Origin: Mesorhizobium zhangyense | Lineage (GTDB): Bacteria; Pseudomonadota; Alphaproteobacteria; Rhizobiales; Rhizobiaceae | Assembly (NCBI RefSeq): GCF_011045115.1 | Contig: NZ_JAAKZG010000021.1 | Coordinates: forward strand, 1 to 55,981 | Reading direction: 5' to 3' | Length of the DNA: 55,981 nt | Shown: one piece after another, positions 44,016-55,700 of the stretch | Numbering within the stretch: position 1 is the first letter of the stretch | How the letters are laid out: every line of letters starts with the position of its first letter | Program-made: the position numbers and the translations under genes | Notes under the pieces: model-generated | What the model was told of the DNA's origin: nothing | The model's database searches: none | The model's input: only the letters and a program-made list of their open reading frames with translations

Positions 44016-45095
44016 ATGATCAGCTTGCCCCGCGACCGCATGGACCAGGTAGTGAAGCGCTTCGACATGCTCGAAGCGCAGATGGCGGCCGGTCCCGACC
44101 CCGAAGCCTATGTCAAGATGGCCTCGGAATACTCCGACATCCAGGATATGGTCGCCAGGATCAGGGAGCTTCGTTCCGCCGAGCAGGAACTTGCCGATCT
44201 CGAAACCATGCTGGCTGACAAGGGCACTGATGCCGAGATGCGGGCGCTGGCCGAAGGCGAGTTGCCGGGCGTCGAGGAAAAGATCGAAACGCTGCAAAAG
44301 GACATCCAGATCCTGCTGCTGCCCAAGGATGCCGCCGACGAAAAGAACGCGATCCTTGAAATCCGCGCCGGCACCGGCGGCGACGAAGCCGCACTTTTCG
44401 CCGGCGATCTGTTTCGCATGTATGAGCGCTACGCTGCCGAGCAAGGCTGGCGTTTCGAGGCTGCGTCCGCAAGCGAAGGCGAGGTCGGCGGCTACAAGGA
44501 AATCATCGCCACGGTGTCGGGCAAGGGCGTCTTTGCCAAGCTGAAGTTCGAATCCGGTGTGCACCGGGTCCAGCGCGTGCCGGCGACTGAAGGCAGCGGG
44601 CGCATCCACACTTCGGCGGCGACAGTTGCGGTGCTGCCGGAGGCTGAAGAAGTCGATATCGAGATACGCTCGGAAGACATCCGCATCGACACGATGCGCG
44701 CCTCGGGTTCGGGCGGCCAGCACGTCAACACCACCGACTCGGCGGTCCGCATTACCCATCTGCCCACCGGCATCATGGTGGTGCAGGCCGAAAAATCGCA
44801 GCACCAGAACAGGGCGCGCGCCATGCAGATCCTGCGGGCGCGGCTGTTCGACATGGAGCGGTCGAAGGCGGACGAAGAGCGCTCGGAATCGCGCAAATCG
44901 CAGGTCGGCTCAGGCGATCGCTCGGAGCGCATCCGCACCTATAATTTTCCGCAAGGCCGCGTAACCGACCACCGCATCAACCTCACGCTCTACAAGCTCG
45001 ACCGGGTGATGATGGGCGAGCTCGACGAGATCATCTCGGCGCTGATTTCCGATCACCAGTCGAAGCTTCTTGCCGACATCGGGCTGGATGGCTGA
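44016..45095 (+). CDS. prfA: Peptide chain release factor 1
   Basis: A 359-aa class I release factor recognising UAA and UAG. The GGQ motif at residues 233-235 ([22 protein letters not shown]) catalyses peptide release. The preceding [26 protein letters not shown] contains the PAT-type codon-recognition tripeptide that marks RF1 rather than RF2. The length is normal. No Shine-Dalgarno sequence is evident before the ATG at 44016. Its last 8 nt overlap prmC, whose product modifies the GGQ glutamine. Confidence 0.97.
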   Translation: MISLPRDRMDQVVKRFDMLEAQMAAGPDPEAYVKMASEYSDIQDMVARIRELRSAEQELADLETMLADKGTDAEMRALAEGELPGVEEKIETLQKDIQILLLPKDAADEKNAILEIRAGTGGDEAALFAGDLFRMYERYAAEQGWRFEAASASEGEVGGYKEIIATVSGKGVFAKLKFESGVHRVQRVPATEGSGRIHTSAATVAVLPEAEEVDIEIRSEDIRIDTMRASGSGGQHVNTTDSAVRITHLPTGIMVVQAEKSQHQNRARAMQILRARLFDMERSKADEERSESRKSQVGSGDRSERIRTYNFPQGRVTDHRINLTLYKLDRVMMGELDEIISALISDHQSKLLADIGLDG

Positions 45096-45960
45096 GACCT
45101 CGAAAACCGCCACGCTGTCAGGCGCTTTCCGCGCCGCGCGGGACAGGCTTGCGGGAGCTGGCGTCGAAAATCCGGCGCTGGATGCGCGGCTGATCGTCGA
45201 GCATTTTTCCGGCACGACGCGCAAGGACGCCATATTGATGCCGGACCACGTTCTCGGCGCGGAGGTACTCGCCGCGATCGAGGCTGCGATAGCCAGGCGG
45301 ACTGTGGGGGAGCCGGTTCATCGGATCCTCGGGTTTCGCGAGTTCTATGGCCTGAAGTTTTATCTCTCGCCTGAGACGCTGGAGCCCCGCCCGGATACCG
45401 AGACGCTTGTCGACATGGTGCTGCCATTCGTGCGTGAGACAGCGGAGCGGGAAGGGGAGTGCCGTATACTCGATCTTGGCACCGGCACCGGTGCGATCCC
45501 GCTTGCTTTGTTGAGCCAGGTGGAAAAGGCGGTCGCGGTTGGCGCCGATATTTCGCAAGGTGCGCTGACCACGGCTCGGCGAAATGCTGGGGAATTGGGG
45601 CTTGCGAGCCGGTTCACTGCGAAAAAATCCGACTGGTTTGCAAAAATTTCCGGGCGCTTCCATTTAATCGTCTCAAATCCGCCCTATATAGCTACCAAAG
45701 ATATTTATGGCCTTGAGCGAGACGTGCGAGACTTTGATCCGCATCTTGCGCTTGATGGCGGAGACGATGGTCTCGATCCCTATCGCATCATAGCCGCAGA
45801 AGCGGCAGTTCATCTGGAACGAGGCGGCAAGATCGCCCTGGAAATCGGATTCGATCAGAGGATAGACGTTACAGGCATTTTCCGCGAAGCGGGTTATGAG
45901 CTCGCAGTCGCAAGACATGACCTTGCCGGAAATGACCGTGCGCTGTTTTTCCAACGTTGA
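45088..45960 (+). CDS. prmC: Release factor glutamine methyltransferase
   Basis: A 290-aa SAM enzyme that N5-methylates the GGQ glutamine of release factors. The N-terminal helical domain ([15 protein letters not shown]-type) and [39 protein letters not shown] precede motif [16 protein letters not shown]. The catalytic NPPY is at residues 197-200 (VSNPPYIA). Start ATG 45088 lies inside the prfA end, so the two are translationally coupled. The second half of the gene and the following spacer look visibly less GC-rich than the rest of the operon. Confidence 0.96.
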   Translation: MAETSKTATLSGAFRAARDRLAGAGVENPALDARLIVEHFSGTTRKDAILMPDHVLGAEVLAAIEAAIARRTVGEPVHRILGFREFYGLKFYLSPETLEPRPDTETLVDMVLPFVRETAEREGECRILDLGTGTGAIPLALLSQVEKAVAVGADISQGALTTARRNAGELGLASRFTAKKSDWFAKISGRFHLIVSNPPYIATKDIYGLERDVRDFDPHLALDGGDDGLDPYRIIAAEAAVHLERGGKIALEIGFDQRIDVTGIFREAGYELAVARHDLAGNDRALFFQR

Positions 45961-46270
45961 ATCAAAGTGTTGTATTGAATCGAAAAAATACTTGGCAACT
46001 CTAGGGAATGCCGCTAGGTTCGAATTACCGGATGAGACGAAGCAGGCAGTGCTGTTATCGATTCGGTTCCCTTGGAAACAAACTGCCTTCTTGCGTAAAC
46101 GACGCTTTTGCTTCGTGTGGGGATCACCCGGCAAGTGACAAGAGACCAAACGGAATGGCACGTGACGCCAACGCAATTGATGCGGGCGAACACCATCGTA
46201 AGTACACGAAACGGCTGGCCGCCGAGGCGCCCCGTTTGCGCAATTTTTTATAAATCATGAAGAGAGTCGG
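45961..46270. other. 310-nt spacer before the DUF4167 gene
   Basis: No coding sequence is recognised. A possible sigma-70-type promoter is TTGGCA (45992-45997), a 17-nt spacer, then TAGGTT (46015-46020); if used it leaves a 5' leader of roughly 240 nt. An A/T-rich stretch with TTTTTTATAAAT lies just before the gene. Base composition is lower in GC than the flanks. Confidence 0.45.
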
Positions 46271-47080
46271 ATGAGGCCACAACAGCAGAACAGGCGCATG
46301 CGCGGCCGCAACAACAATGGCGGTAGCGGCAGCAATAATAATAACAATAACAACAACAATAATAACAACCGCAAAGGGCCAAACCCGCTGACGCGCAATT
46401 ACGAAAGCAACGGTCCGGATGTTAAAATCCGCGGCTCGGCGCAACAGATCGCCGAAAAATACGCCACGCTTGCCCGCGATGCACAAAGTGCCGGCGACCG
46501 CGTGATGGCGGAAAACTACCTGCAGCATGCCGAGCATTACAATCGCATCATTGCTGCCGCCCAGGCGCAGATGCCGATCCAGCATGTGCAGCAACAGAAC
46601 CGCGACGACATGGATGACGATGCGGATCAGGATTTCGACAATGCCGGCAATGCGGTCAACGCGCCGCAGCATGGCAATGGACAGCAGGCCGGTGGTCAGG
46701 AGCCCGAGGCGTCTCAGGATGCCAGCGATGGTTCCGGGCCGCAGCCGGTCATCGAGGGCACGCCCGCCGAAGTCGCGCTGAACACCGAAACGGCGACCGA
46801 ACCTTCGGCTGGTCGCGGCCGTGGCCGCCGCCCGAGGCCGCCACAGGCAGCACCTGCGCCGGAACCGGTCGCGGAAGCTGCTCCGGTAGCCGAAGCTGCT
46901 CCAGCTGTAGAGTCTGCCCCGGCAGCTGAGGCTGCTGGTGAAGAAGCTGCCCCGGCACCGCGCCGCGGCCGTCGTCCGCGCCGTGGCGAGCGCCTTCCCG
47001 ATGAAGCGAAGGCAGATGCATCTGCCGAGGCCGCGCCGGATGCGGATGGCAATACGGTTCTGGCAGCCGTCAACAGCTGA
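46271..47080 (+). CDS. DUF4167 domain protein with poly-Asn tract
   Basis: The 269-aa product contains the conserved DUF4167 block at residues about 40-100 (GPNPLTRNYESNGPDVKIRGSAQQIAEKYATLARDAQSAGDRVMAENYLQHAEHYNRII), characteristic of Rhizobiales. Before it are arginine/glutamine-rich residues and 12 consecutive asparagines coded by AAC/AAT repeats. After it is a long low-complexity Ala/Pro/Glu tail ending in Arg-rich GRGRGRRPR and PRRGRRPRRGE motifs that suggest RNA binding. It is probably a nucleic-acid-associated protein; no function is proven to my knowledge. A strong terminator follows. Confidence 0.9.
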   Translation: MRPQQQNRRMRGRNNNGGSGSNNNNNNNNNNNNRKGPNPLTRNYESNGPDVKIRGSAQQIAEKYATLARDAQSAGDRVMAENYLQHAEHYNRIIAAAQAQMPIQHVQQQNRDDMDDDADQDFDNAGNAVNAPQHGNGQQAGGQEPEASQDASDGSGPQPVIEGTPAEVALNTETATEPSAGRGRGRRPRPPQAAPAPEPVAEAAPVAEAAPAVESAPAAEAAGEEAAPAPRRGRRPRRGERLPDEAKADASAEAAPDADGNTVLAAVNS

Positions 47081-47107
47081 TCGATCTTTCTGTCGACAGG
47101 AATATGC

Positions 47108-47135
47108 GGCGGGGACTTTGTCTCCGCCGTTTTTG
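47108..47135 (+). terminator. Intrinsic terminator of the DUF4167 gene
   Basis: A nine-pair stem (47108-47116 with 47120-47128, one G-U) closes a TTT loop and is followed by GTTTTTGTTT. It lies 28 nt after the stop and isolates clpB transcription. Confidence 0.88.
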
Positions 47136-47158
47136 TTTGTACGGTTGGTTGATGCCGT

Positions 47159-47186
47159 CTTGAGGAATTTTCGCGCATTCCCATAT
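47159..47186 (+). promoter_or_regulatory. RpoH (heat-shock sigma) type promoter of clpB
   Basis: CTTGAG (47159-47164), a 16-nt spacer, then CCATAT (47181-47186) within TTCCCATATC. This closely follows the rhizobial RpoH consensus CTTGAA-N16/17-CCATNT. It lies between the DUF4167 terminator and clpB, 94 nt before the clpB ATG. Confidence 0.75.
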
Positions 47187-47279
47187 CTGGTTTGAAATGG
47201 ACCCGGCTCGATAGAGGGGGTCCGTCACCGTAAGCTGATCCGGTGCCGCAAAGCGGGCCGGTGATGAAAGGAGACAGGT

Positions 47280-49886
<2,607 letters not shown>

Positions 49887-49906
49887 TCAGACGAAGCGAG
49901 GCGCAG

Positions 49907-50263
49907 ATGACGTTGGACGAATACAACGGCTTTTGCGCCTCGCTGCCTTCCACCACTCATGTGGTGCAGTGGGGTGGGGCGCATGTGTGGAAAGTTGGTG
50001 GCAAGGTTTTTGCCATCGGCGGGTGGAACGACGGCGACGGCCTGTTCGTCACCTTCAAGTGCTCCGAAATGGCCTATGATATTCTGAAAGAACAGCCGGG
50101 TTTGCGGCCTGCTCCCTATCTCGCCTCACGCGGCATGAAATGGATACAGCGCCAGACCGGCGAAAGCATGGATCTTGGCGCGCTGAAGGACTATCTCCGC
50201 GAAAGCTACCGGCTCATCGTGCAGAAGCTTCCGAAAGCCACCCGCAAGGAACTCGGATTATAG
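49907..50263 (+). CDS. MmcQ/YjbR family protein
   Basis: A 118-aa protein with the CyaY-like fold of the MmcQ/YjbR family. The pattern is TLDEYNGFCASLPSTTHVVQWGGAHVWKVGGKVFAIGGW, then FKCSEMAYDILKEQPGLRPAPYLASRGMKWIQ and the C-terminal LKDYLRESYRLIVQKLPKATRKELGL. The family is described as DNA-binding-like but its role is unproven. I choose ATG 49907 with GCGAGG upstream, since family members begin M-T-x-E-E-F/Y. An ATG at 49883 overlapping the clpB stop (ATGA) would add eight residues. Confidence 0.88.
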   Translation: MTLDEYNGFCASLPSTTHVVQWGGAHVWKVGGKVFAIGGWNDGDGLFVTFKCSEMAYDILKEQPGLRPAPYLASRGMKWIQRQTGESMDLGALKDYLRESYRLIVQKLPKATRKELGL

Positions 50264-50400
50264 ACATAGCGCGGCCATCTTCATGCCGGGTTCATATTGG
50301 AACTTCTACGCGTATCAACGCATTTGCGGGTATCCGTATGATAGAGCGCGGGATGCTGCCGGTTCGCGGCGGCAAGGACGAATCGGGGATTTTGGCTAGA

Positions 50401-51873
50401 ATGGTCGGCAAATTCTTTGTTGTTTCGGCTTTTGCAGCAGGGTTTTGCACCTTTGGCGCGCAGGCTTCCGTATCGTCGGATACGCGTTCGGAGGAGAATT
50501 CCCGGCGAATCGCCGTGAATGGCAGCGACGTGCTGCTCGCTCAGGCTGGCGACGTCGAAGTCTATTTCGACGGCAACGGCAACAGGGTCATCGTCGATTC
50601 CTACACTGGTCAGGTGATCGCTATTCAGCCGCCTCGCGGTGTCGTCGGCCAACGTGACCGAAGAGCTTTGCGCCAGCGCGAGTTGCGTCGCAGCGATCCC
50701 TATCAAGGCGATCCGGCCTATGGCGAACGCTCGCGGCGCGATGAGCTGCTTGGGCCGGCTGACGAAGGCTATGACGAATATCCGAACAATGGCGGCTATT
50801 CGCGCAATGTGCCGCGCGAAGAATTTCCGCCAGCTCCGGGCCGGGCGTTTCCCGATGAACAGGCCGATCCCAACGGTGGCTACGGGGCTGAGCCGCAGAT
50901 CGTGCGGCGCGAGCCGGTCGAGCGGTCTCCGTTGGGGACCCCCGGGCTTGAAACGCCGCAGACATCGCCGTCGATCTCCGAGCCGCCCGCAATCGGTGGC
51001 GCCACGGTCGAACCGCCCACCACCTTCACCGCGCGCGAAGATGTCGCCGGCATGCAGATCCTCATGGATCGCGCCGGCGCTTCGCCCGGCGTCATCGACG
51101 GCAAGTTCGGCTCCAATGTCGACAAGGCGTTCGAGGCTTATCGGCAGCTGACGGGAACCAACCTGAAATCCACGGATACCGCTGCGATCAAGGAGGTGCT
51201 CGCGGCGTCCGGCGGCGATCCGTTCATCAACTACACCATCACGCCTGAAGATGCGGCCGGGCCGTTCGTGGCTTCGGTGCCTGCCGACTACAGCCAGAAG
51301 GCGCAGCTCGATCACATGAGTTACACCTCGGTTCCCGAGATGCTGGCCGAGCGGTTCCACATGGACGAAACCTATCTCAGGTCGCTCAACCCGCAGGCCA
51401 ATTTCTCGCGGCCGGGCACGATCATCCGCGTCGCCAATATCGGCAAACCGGTTGCCACAAAGGTTCAGCGCATCATAGCCGACAAGGGGCTCAAGCAGGT
51501 TCGCGCCTATGACGCTGAGGGCAAGCTCGTGGCTGCTTACCCGGCAACGATCGGCTCGTCGGACACGCCGTCGCCCACCGGCACGCATGCGGTGTCGCGC
51601 GTCGCTCTCAATCCGAACTACACCTACAATCCCAAACTCAACTTCAAGCAGGGCGACAACGACAAGATCCTGACCATTCCGCCCGGTCCCAACGGTCCGG
51701 TCGGTACGGTGTGGATCGCGCTCGACAAGCCGACCTACGGCATCCACGGCACGCCCGATCCGTCCAAGATAGGCAAGACGGAAAGCCATGGCTGCGTGCG
51801 CCTGACGAACTGGGATGCGCAGGAATTGGCGAAGCTGGTGAGCCCGGGCGTCACGGTCGAGTTCACCGACTAG
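50401..51873 (+). CDS. L,D-transpeptidase (YkuD domain)
   Basis: A 490-aa exported enzyme forming 3-3 cross-links in peptidoglycan or anchoring proteins to it. A signal peptide (VGKFFVVSAFAAGFCTFGAQA) is followed by a long Pro/Gly/Arg-rich region and a peptidoglycan-binding-like domain near 215-265 (MQILMDRAGASPGVIDGKFGSN). The YkuD domain at the C-terminus has HGTPDPSKIGKTESHGCVRLTN, with catalytic Cys465 and His463. The start ATG 50401 places the signal peptide at the N-terminus; ATG 50338 would add 21 residues. The Tyr/Pro-rich middle is unusually long. Confidence 0.9.
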   Translation: MVGKFFVVSAFAAGFCTFGAQASVSSDTRSEENSRRIAVNGSDVLLAQAGDVEVYFDGNGNRVIVDSYTGQVIAIQPPRGVVGQRDRRALRQRELRRSDPYQGDPAYGERSRRDELLGPADEGYDEYPNNGGYSRNVPREEFPPAPGRAFPDEQADPNGGYGAEPQIVRREPVERSPLGTPGLETPQTSPSISEPPAIGGATVEPPTTFTAREDVAGMQILMDRAGASPGVIDGKFGSNVDKAFEAYRQLTGTNLKSTDTAAIKEVLAASGGDPFINYTITPEDAAGPFVASVPADYSQKAQLDHMSYTSVPEMLAERFHMDETYLRSLNPQANFSRPGTIIRVANIGKPVATKVQRIIADKGLKQVRAYDAEGKLVAAYPATIGSSDTPSPTGTHAVSRVALNPNYTYNPKLNFKQGDNDKILTIPPGPNGPVGTVWIALDKPTYGIHGTPDPSKIGKTESHGCVRLTNWDAQELAKLVSPGVTVEFTD

Positions 51874-52015
51874 GCTGTGTCGATATTCAGGTGAGGGTGG
51901 CCTGCGAACGACGGCTTTCTGTGCTTCCGGTACTCACGTACCCAAATGTACGCTCCGTTCTGGTTCTCGAAGACCGACATTCTCGGTTCGCCCTGACCTG
52001 AATCTCAACACAGCC
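51873..52015. repeat. Inverted-repeat intergenic element
   Basis: GGCTGTGT-GA-ATTCAGGT-AGGG (from 51873) is mirrored by CCCT-ACCTGAAT-TC-ACACAGCC (to 52015) with a few mismatches, giving arms of about 25 nt. The centre holds a hairpin CGTAC-CCAAAT-GTACG (51937-51952). The left arm starts at the last base of the L,D-transpeptidase stop codon. The right arm lies before the MFS gene. A half-copy is present at 43968-43987. Confidence 0.82.
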
Positions 52016-52102
52016 AGAGCTGTGGCCCTGAAGGTCGTTGGACTGCCGTTTCTTGTCGGCAGGCCGCTAACCGGGCTTCGCGCACGCGCATAATGTCGCT
52101 GC

Positions 52103-53644
52103 ATGAGCACGCCCGAATCAACAATCCTGAACAACGCATTGCCGCCGAAGGCTGCCCGTACGTTCTGCCCGCCGGCGAGCCGCCGGTTCGTGATGTTCTC
52201 GGCGATACTCGCCTCCAGCATGGGCTTCATCGACGGTTCGGTCGTGTCCCTGGCGATGCCGGCGATCCGCGCCGATCTTGGTGCCTCGCTGATCGATGCC
52301 CAGTGGATCAGCAATGGCTACATGCTGTTTCTCTCCGCGCTCGTGCTGCTCGGCGGTGCGGCCGGCGATGTCTTCGGCGTTCGCAACATCTTTGCCGGTG
52401 GCATCGCGGTGTTCATGGTGACATCGCTGCTTTGCGCCATCTCGACGGATGCCGACATGCTGATCGTCATGCGCGCGTTGCAAGGCATGGGTGCGGCTTT
52501 CATGGTTCCGGGCAGCCTTGCCATCATTGCGAAATCCTTTCCGGCTGAAACGCGCGGCAAGGCGATCGGCCAATGGGCCGCCTTCTCTTCGCTGACGATG
52601 GCGCTGGGACCGTTTCTGGGTGGCATGGTTTTGTCGTTCGGCGACCCCTGGATGTGGCGGCTGATATTTGCGATCAACGTGCCCATCGGCGTTCTGGCGC
52701 TGCTCATGATCTTCGTCAAAGTGCCGGCGGACCGGCCGTCGGAGACGCGCCGCCTCGATATTCCGGGCGCAGTTCTGGCGACGGTGGGGTTGGGCGTCAT
52801 CGCCTGGGGCCTGACCAGTTTCGGCCTGCCCGCTGAAGGTCAGCTTGTCGCGCCGATCATATGGGTCGTGATCGGCATTGCGCTTTTTGCCGCCTTCATT
52901 CTCTGGGAGAGCCATACCCGTTCGCCGATGGTGAAGCTGGAGCTGTTTCGCTCGCGCGCCTTTTCAGGTGCCAATCTTTATACGCTGATCCTGTTCTTTG
53001 CCTTCAGTGCCGTGCTGTTCTTCCTGCCGATGACGCTCGTTTCGGCTTGGGGCACCAAGGAATGGCAGGTCAGCCTGCTGTTCATTCCGCTGTCACTGTT
53101 CATCGCGCTGCTCTCCGGTTCCGCGGGCAGGCTTGCAGATCGGCGCGGGCCGCGGCTGCCGCTTACCCTGGGCGCGGCCATCGTGACCGTGTCCTATACC
53201 GGCCTGGCGCTCACCATGCCCCTGATGCAGATATGGACAGTGACGCTTCCCCTGCTGTTGCTGAACGGTCTCGGCATGGCGATCCTGGTATCGCCGCTCT
53301 CGGCGGCAGTGATGCTGGCGACGCCTGACGAGGATACCGGGCTTGCTTCAGGCGTGAACAATGCGGTTGCGCGGGCCGCGGGGCTGATGGCGGTTGCCGC
53401 ACTCGGTGCCGTGGCCGGTCTGGTCTTTGCGAAAGTTCTCGGGGATGGCGCGCCGGGCATCGAATTCGGCGCATTTTCGCCGACGCCTTTGACGCCGGCG
53501 ATAGAGGCCCTGCGCTTGGAGGCGACGAATCGGGCGTTTCAGGCCATTGCCGGGATATCAGCGGCGATGTGCGCGCTGGCGGGCATCATAGCCTGGGTGA
53601 CCCAGCCGGCATGGCGCGAGAAAAGGTCTGATCTGCCAAGCTAG
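52103..53644 (+). CDS. DHA2-type MFS drug exporter (EmrB/QacA-like)
   Basis: A 513-aa protein with 14 predicted helices. FIDGSVVSLAMPAIRADLGAS in helix 1 carries the acidic motif D1 of 14-TMS exporters. LLGGAAGDVFGVRNIF replaces motif A. RALQGMGAAFMVPGSLAIIAKSFP and AFSSLTMALGPFLGGM match motifs B and C. It is probably a proton-coupled multidrug or solvent exporter. No membrane-fusion partner or regulator is adjacent, so it may work alone. It ends just before a pair of palindromes. Confidence 0.91.
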   Translation: MSTPESTILNNALPPKAARTFCPPASRRFVMFSAILASSMGFIDGSVVSLAMPAIRADLGASLIDAQWISNGYMLFLSALVLLGGAAGDVFGVRNIFAGGIAVFMVTSLLCAISTDADMLIVMRALQGMGAAFMVPGSLAIIAKSFPAETRGKAIGQWAAFSSLTMALGPFLGGMVLSFGDPWMWRLIFAINVPIGVLALLMIFVKVPADRPSETRRLDIPGAVLATVGLGVIAWGLTSFGLPAEGQLVAPIIWVVIGIALFAAFILWESHTRSPMVKLELFRSRAFSGANLYTLILFFAFSAVLFFLPMTLVSAWGTKEWQVSLLFIPLSLFIALLSGSAGRLADRRGPRLPLTLGAAIVTVSYTGLALTMPLMQIWTVTLPLLLLNGLGMAILVSPLSAAVMLATPDEDTGLASGVNNAVARAAGLMAVAALGAVAGLVFAKVLGDGAPGIEFGAFSPTPLTPAIEALRLEATNRAFQAIAGISAAMCALAGIIAWVTQPAWREKRSDLPS

Positions 53645-53646
53645 AG

Positions 53647-53724
53647 CAATTCCAGGAAAAGTGTGAAACGGTTTTTCGTCCGGAATTGCGTAAAAACAAA
53701 TACTTAGAGCGGTTCAACCGCTCT
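53647..53724. repeat. Pair of rhizobial palindromic repeats between convergent genes
   Basis: CAATTCCAGGA (53647-53657) pairs with TCCGGAATTG (53679-53688) around the AAACGG-containing loop. It is followed by AGAGCGGTT-C-AACCGCTCT (53706-53724), a perfect 19-nt palindrome. The combination is a common rhizobial intergenic repeat; the second hairpin can also end transcription from either side. Confidence 0.75.
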
Positions 53725-53735
53725 AGACAGGCCGA

Positions 53736-55700
53736 TCAGCGGGCGGCACTTTCCTTGGCGCTTGCCACCTTGAGCGTTCCCGCATTCTCTTCCTTGAGCA
53801 GGTCGTCGATCCGCTCGCGCTCGCGCTTGAAGGAAACGAGTTCGTCGCCGTTCAGAATGCGGCCAACCGGAAGGCGCACGCGCATCGGGTCGACCTTGGT
53901 GCCGTTGACGATGAGCTCGTAGTGAAGATGGGGGCCGGTCGCCAGGCCCGTCGATCCGAGATAGCCGATGACCTGGCCTTGGCGAACCCGTGCGCCCGGC
54001 ACGATGCCCGAGGCGAATCCGCTCTGGTGATTGTAGGACGTCTCATAGCCGTTGGCGTGGCGGATGATCGTCTGCTTGCCGTAGCCGCCCGCCCATCCGG
54101 CCTTTTCGACGGTGCCGTTGCCGGCTGCGATGATCGGCGAACCGGTGGGTGCCGCCCAGTCGACGCCAGTGTGCATCCTGACATAGCCGAGGATCGGATG
54201 GCGGCGTCCACCGAAACCGGAGCGGAACACGCCGCTCGGCAGCGGATTGCGCAGCAGGAATTGCTTGGAGCTGCGGCCGTCCCCGTCGAAATAATCGAAG
54301 GTCCCGTCCTGCAGCTGGAATCGATAGAAATTGCGAGTCGCCCCGCCAAAGGTCGCCGAAACATAGAGGAGCTGTGATTCGTCCGACATCTGATCATCGC
54401 TGTCGGGCTGCGAGAACAGAACCTCGAGGTGGTCGGACGAATTGAGGCGCGATTGGAAATCGACATCCGAGGCGAGCAGCTTGATGAGCTGCTTGGTCAT
54501 GTCCTTGGACATGCCGTAGGAATAGGCCGCGCGATAGATGCCGTCATAGATGCTCGGCAGGCTGCCGCGCGCGACCGGCGACGGCGAATCGTCGAAAGCC
54601 GTCAAAAGCTCGGGATTGGGCTCGGGCTCGTTCGTCGTCACATATTGCTTGCGGTCATTGAGCGCGATGGTCAGCAGGTGCTGGGTGCGGTCATAGACGC
54701 TGGTGCGCACGACCTGCGCCTTGTCGCCGCGTATCTCGAGACCGACCCGCAGCACCGTACCGGCCTTGAGCGTGGAGCCGTTCAGTATCTTCGTGATGGC
54801 CTCTGCCATGCTGGCGGCATCGTCGCCCGTGTAGCCTGAATCGTTGAAGGCTTCGGTGATGTCGTTATCAGCCGTGAAAGGGATGATGTCTTCGGCATAG
54901 GTCAGTGCCGAATCATCGCTGCCGATTCGCGGTGAGACGGAAACATTCTCCGGCACGATGCGAACGCCATAAGAGCCGGCGAGTGTCTGCGTCGCGAACG
55001 AACTTCCGAAACGTTCAGGGTCGACATAATGGAGTGCAGCCACCTGCACGTCGCCATCGGTCAGGATCGCCCCTGTCGTTCGCACCACCTGTTCGACCTC
55101 GTCGGCCGACAGGTCGCTCTTCTCGTCGAAGGCGGCGGTATCCATCGGGAAATCGACCGTCTTGAGGCTCATCTCGCTTTCGACCTTGACGCCGTAGATC
55201 TGGCCGGTTGGTGCGGCGGCGATCTGGGCCGCGCCGTCCTCGGCAAAGACGTCAAGCGGATCGAATGCGGGATAGCTGCGTGTGGTCTTGTAGCCGGCGG
55301 CCAATGCCATCTTGATCTGGACGAAGGGAACGGTGCGGACGACGTCGCGGTCGCCGACGCGGCTCGCCATGGAAACTTCCATGCGCCGCTTGTCCTTTGC
55401 CCGCGAAATCTGGCGCAGTTGCACCAGTCTTGCCGCTTTGGCGTCCTGGCCGCCGCCGTCCTTGTTCTGCGCCGCGCCGGTGTTCAGCGCGATTTCCGGC
55501 GGGGTCGCCAATTGCTCGCGCCCATCGAGGGCGGCGAAAAGGGCAACGCCCATGAGAACGCTGGAGGTGACCCCGGTAAGGAATGTGCCGGAAAGCCAGC
55601 GTGCCGATACCTCACGCCTGTCCGGCGGCCCGCTGCGCCCGTCGGCGATCAGTGGCGGCTCGTTGCCGAGTTCAGCTATGGTCTGATCCGTATCGTGCAT
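53736..55700 (-). CDS. M23 family metallopeptidase (peptidoglycan endopeptidase)
   Basis: The 654-aa protein has a short cytoplasmic N-terminus and one transmembrane anchor (about residues 37-58, SGTFLTGVTSSVLMGVALFAAL). A long periplasmic region with OapA/LysM-like beta segments precedes the C-terminal LytM/M23 domain (about 505-605). The zinc ligands are in MHTGVDWAAPTGSPI and GPHLHYELIVNG. All M23 ligands are present, so it should be active rather than an EnvC/NlpD-type activator. It probably cleaves peptide cross-links during growth. The 281 nt from its start to the window end hold nothing I can identify. Confidence 0.92.
   Translation of the reverse strand: MHDTDQTIAELGNEPPLIADGRSGPPDRREVSARWLSGTFLTGVTSSVLMGVALFAALDGREQLATPPEIALNTGAAQNKDGGGQDAKAARLVQLRQISRAKDKRRMEVSMASRVGDRDVVRTVPFVQIKMALAAGYKTTRSYPAFDPLDVFAEDGAAQIAAAPTGQIYGVKVESEMSLKTVDFPMDTAAFDEKSDLSADEVEQVVRTTGAILTDGDVQVAALHYVDPERFGSSFATQTLAGSYGVRIVPENVSVSPRIGSDDSALTYAEDIIPFTADNDITEAFNDSGYTGDDAASMAEAITKILNGSTLKAGTVLRVGLEIRGDKAQVVRTSVYDRTQHLLTIALNDRKQYVTTNEPEPNPELLTAFDDSPSPVARGSLPSIYDGIYRAAYSYGMSKDMTKQLIKLLASDVDFQSRLNSSDHLEVLFSQPDSDDQMSDESQLLYVSATFGGATRNFYRFQLQDGTFDYFDGDGRSSKQFLLRNPLPSGVFRSGFGGRRHPILGYVRMHTGVDWAAPTGSPIIAAGNGTVEKAGWAGGYGKQTIIRHANGYETSYNHQSGFASGIVPGARVRQGQVIGYLGSTGLATGPHLHYELIVNGTKVDPMRVRLPVGRILNGDELVSFKRERERIDDLLKEENAGTLKVASAKESAAR

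Noticed and set aside
46337-46368. AAC/AAT run as a CRISPR-like or sequencing artefact
   Set aside because: It is in frame, encodes asparagine and joins a conserved DUF4167 domain, so it is a coding microsatellite.
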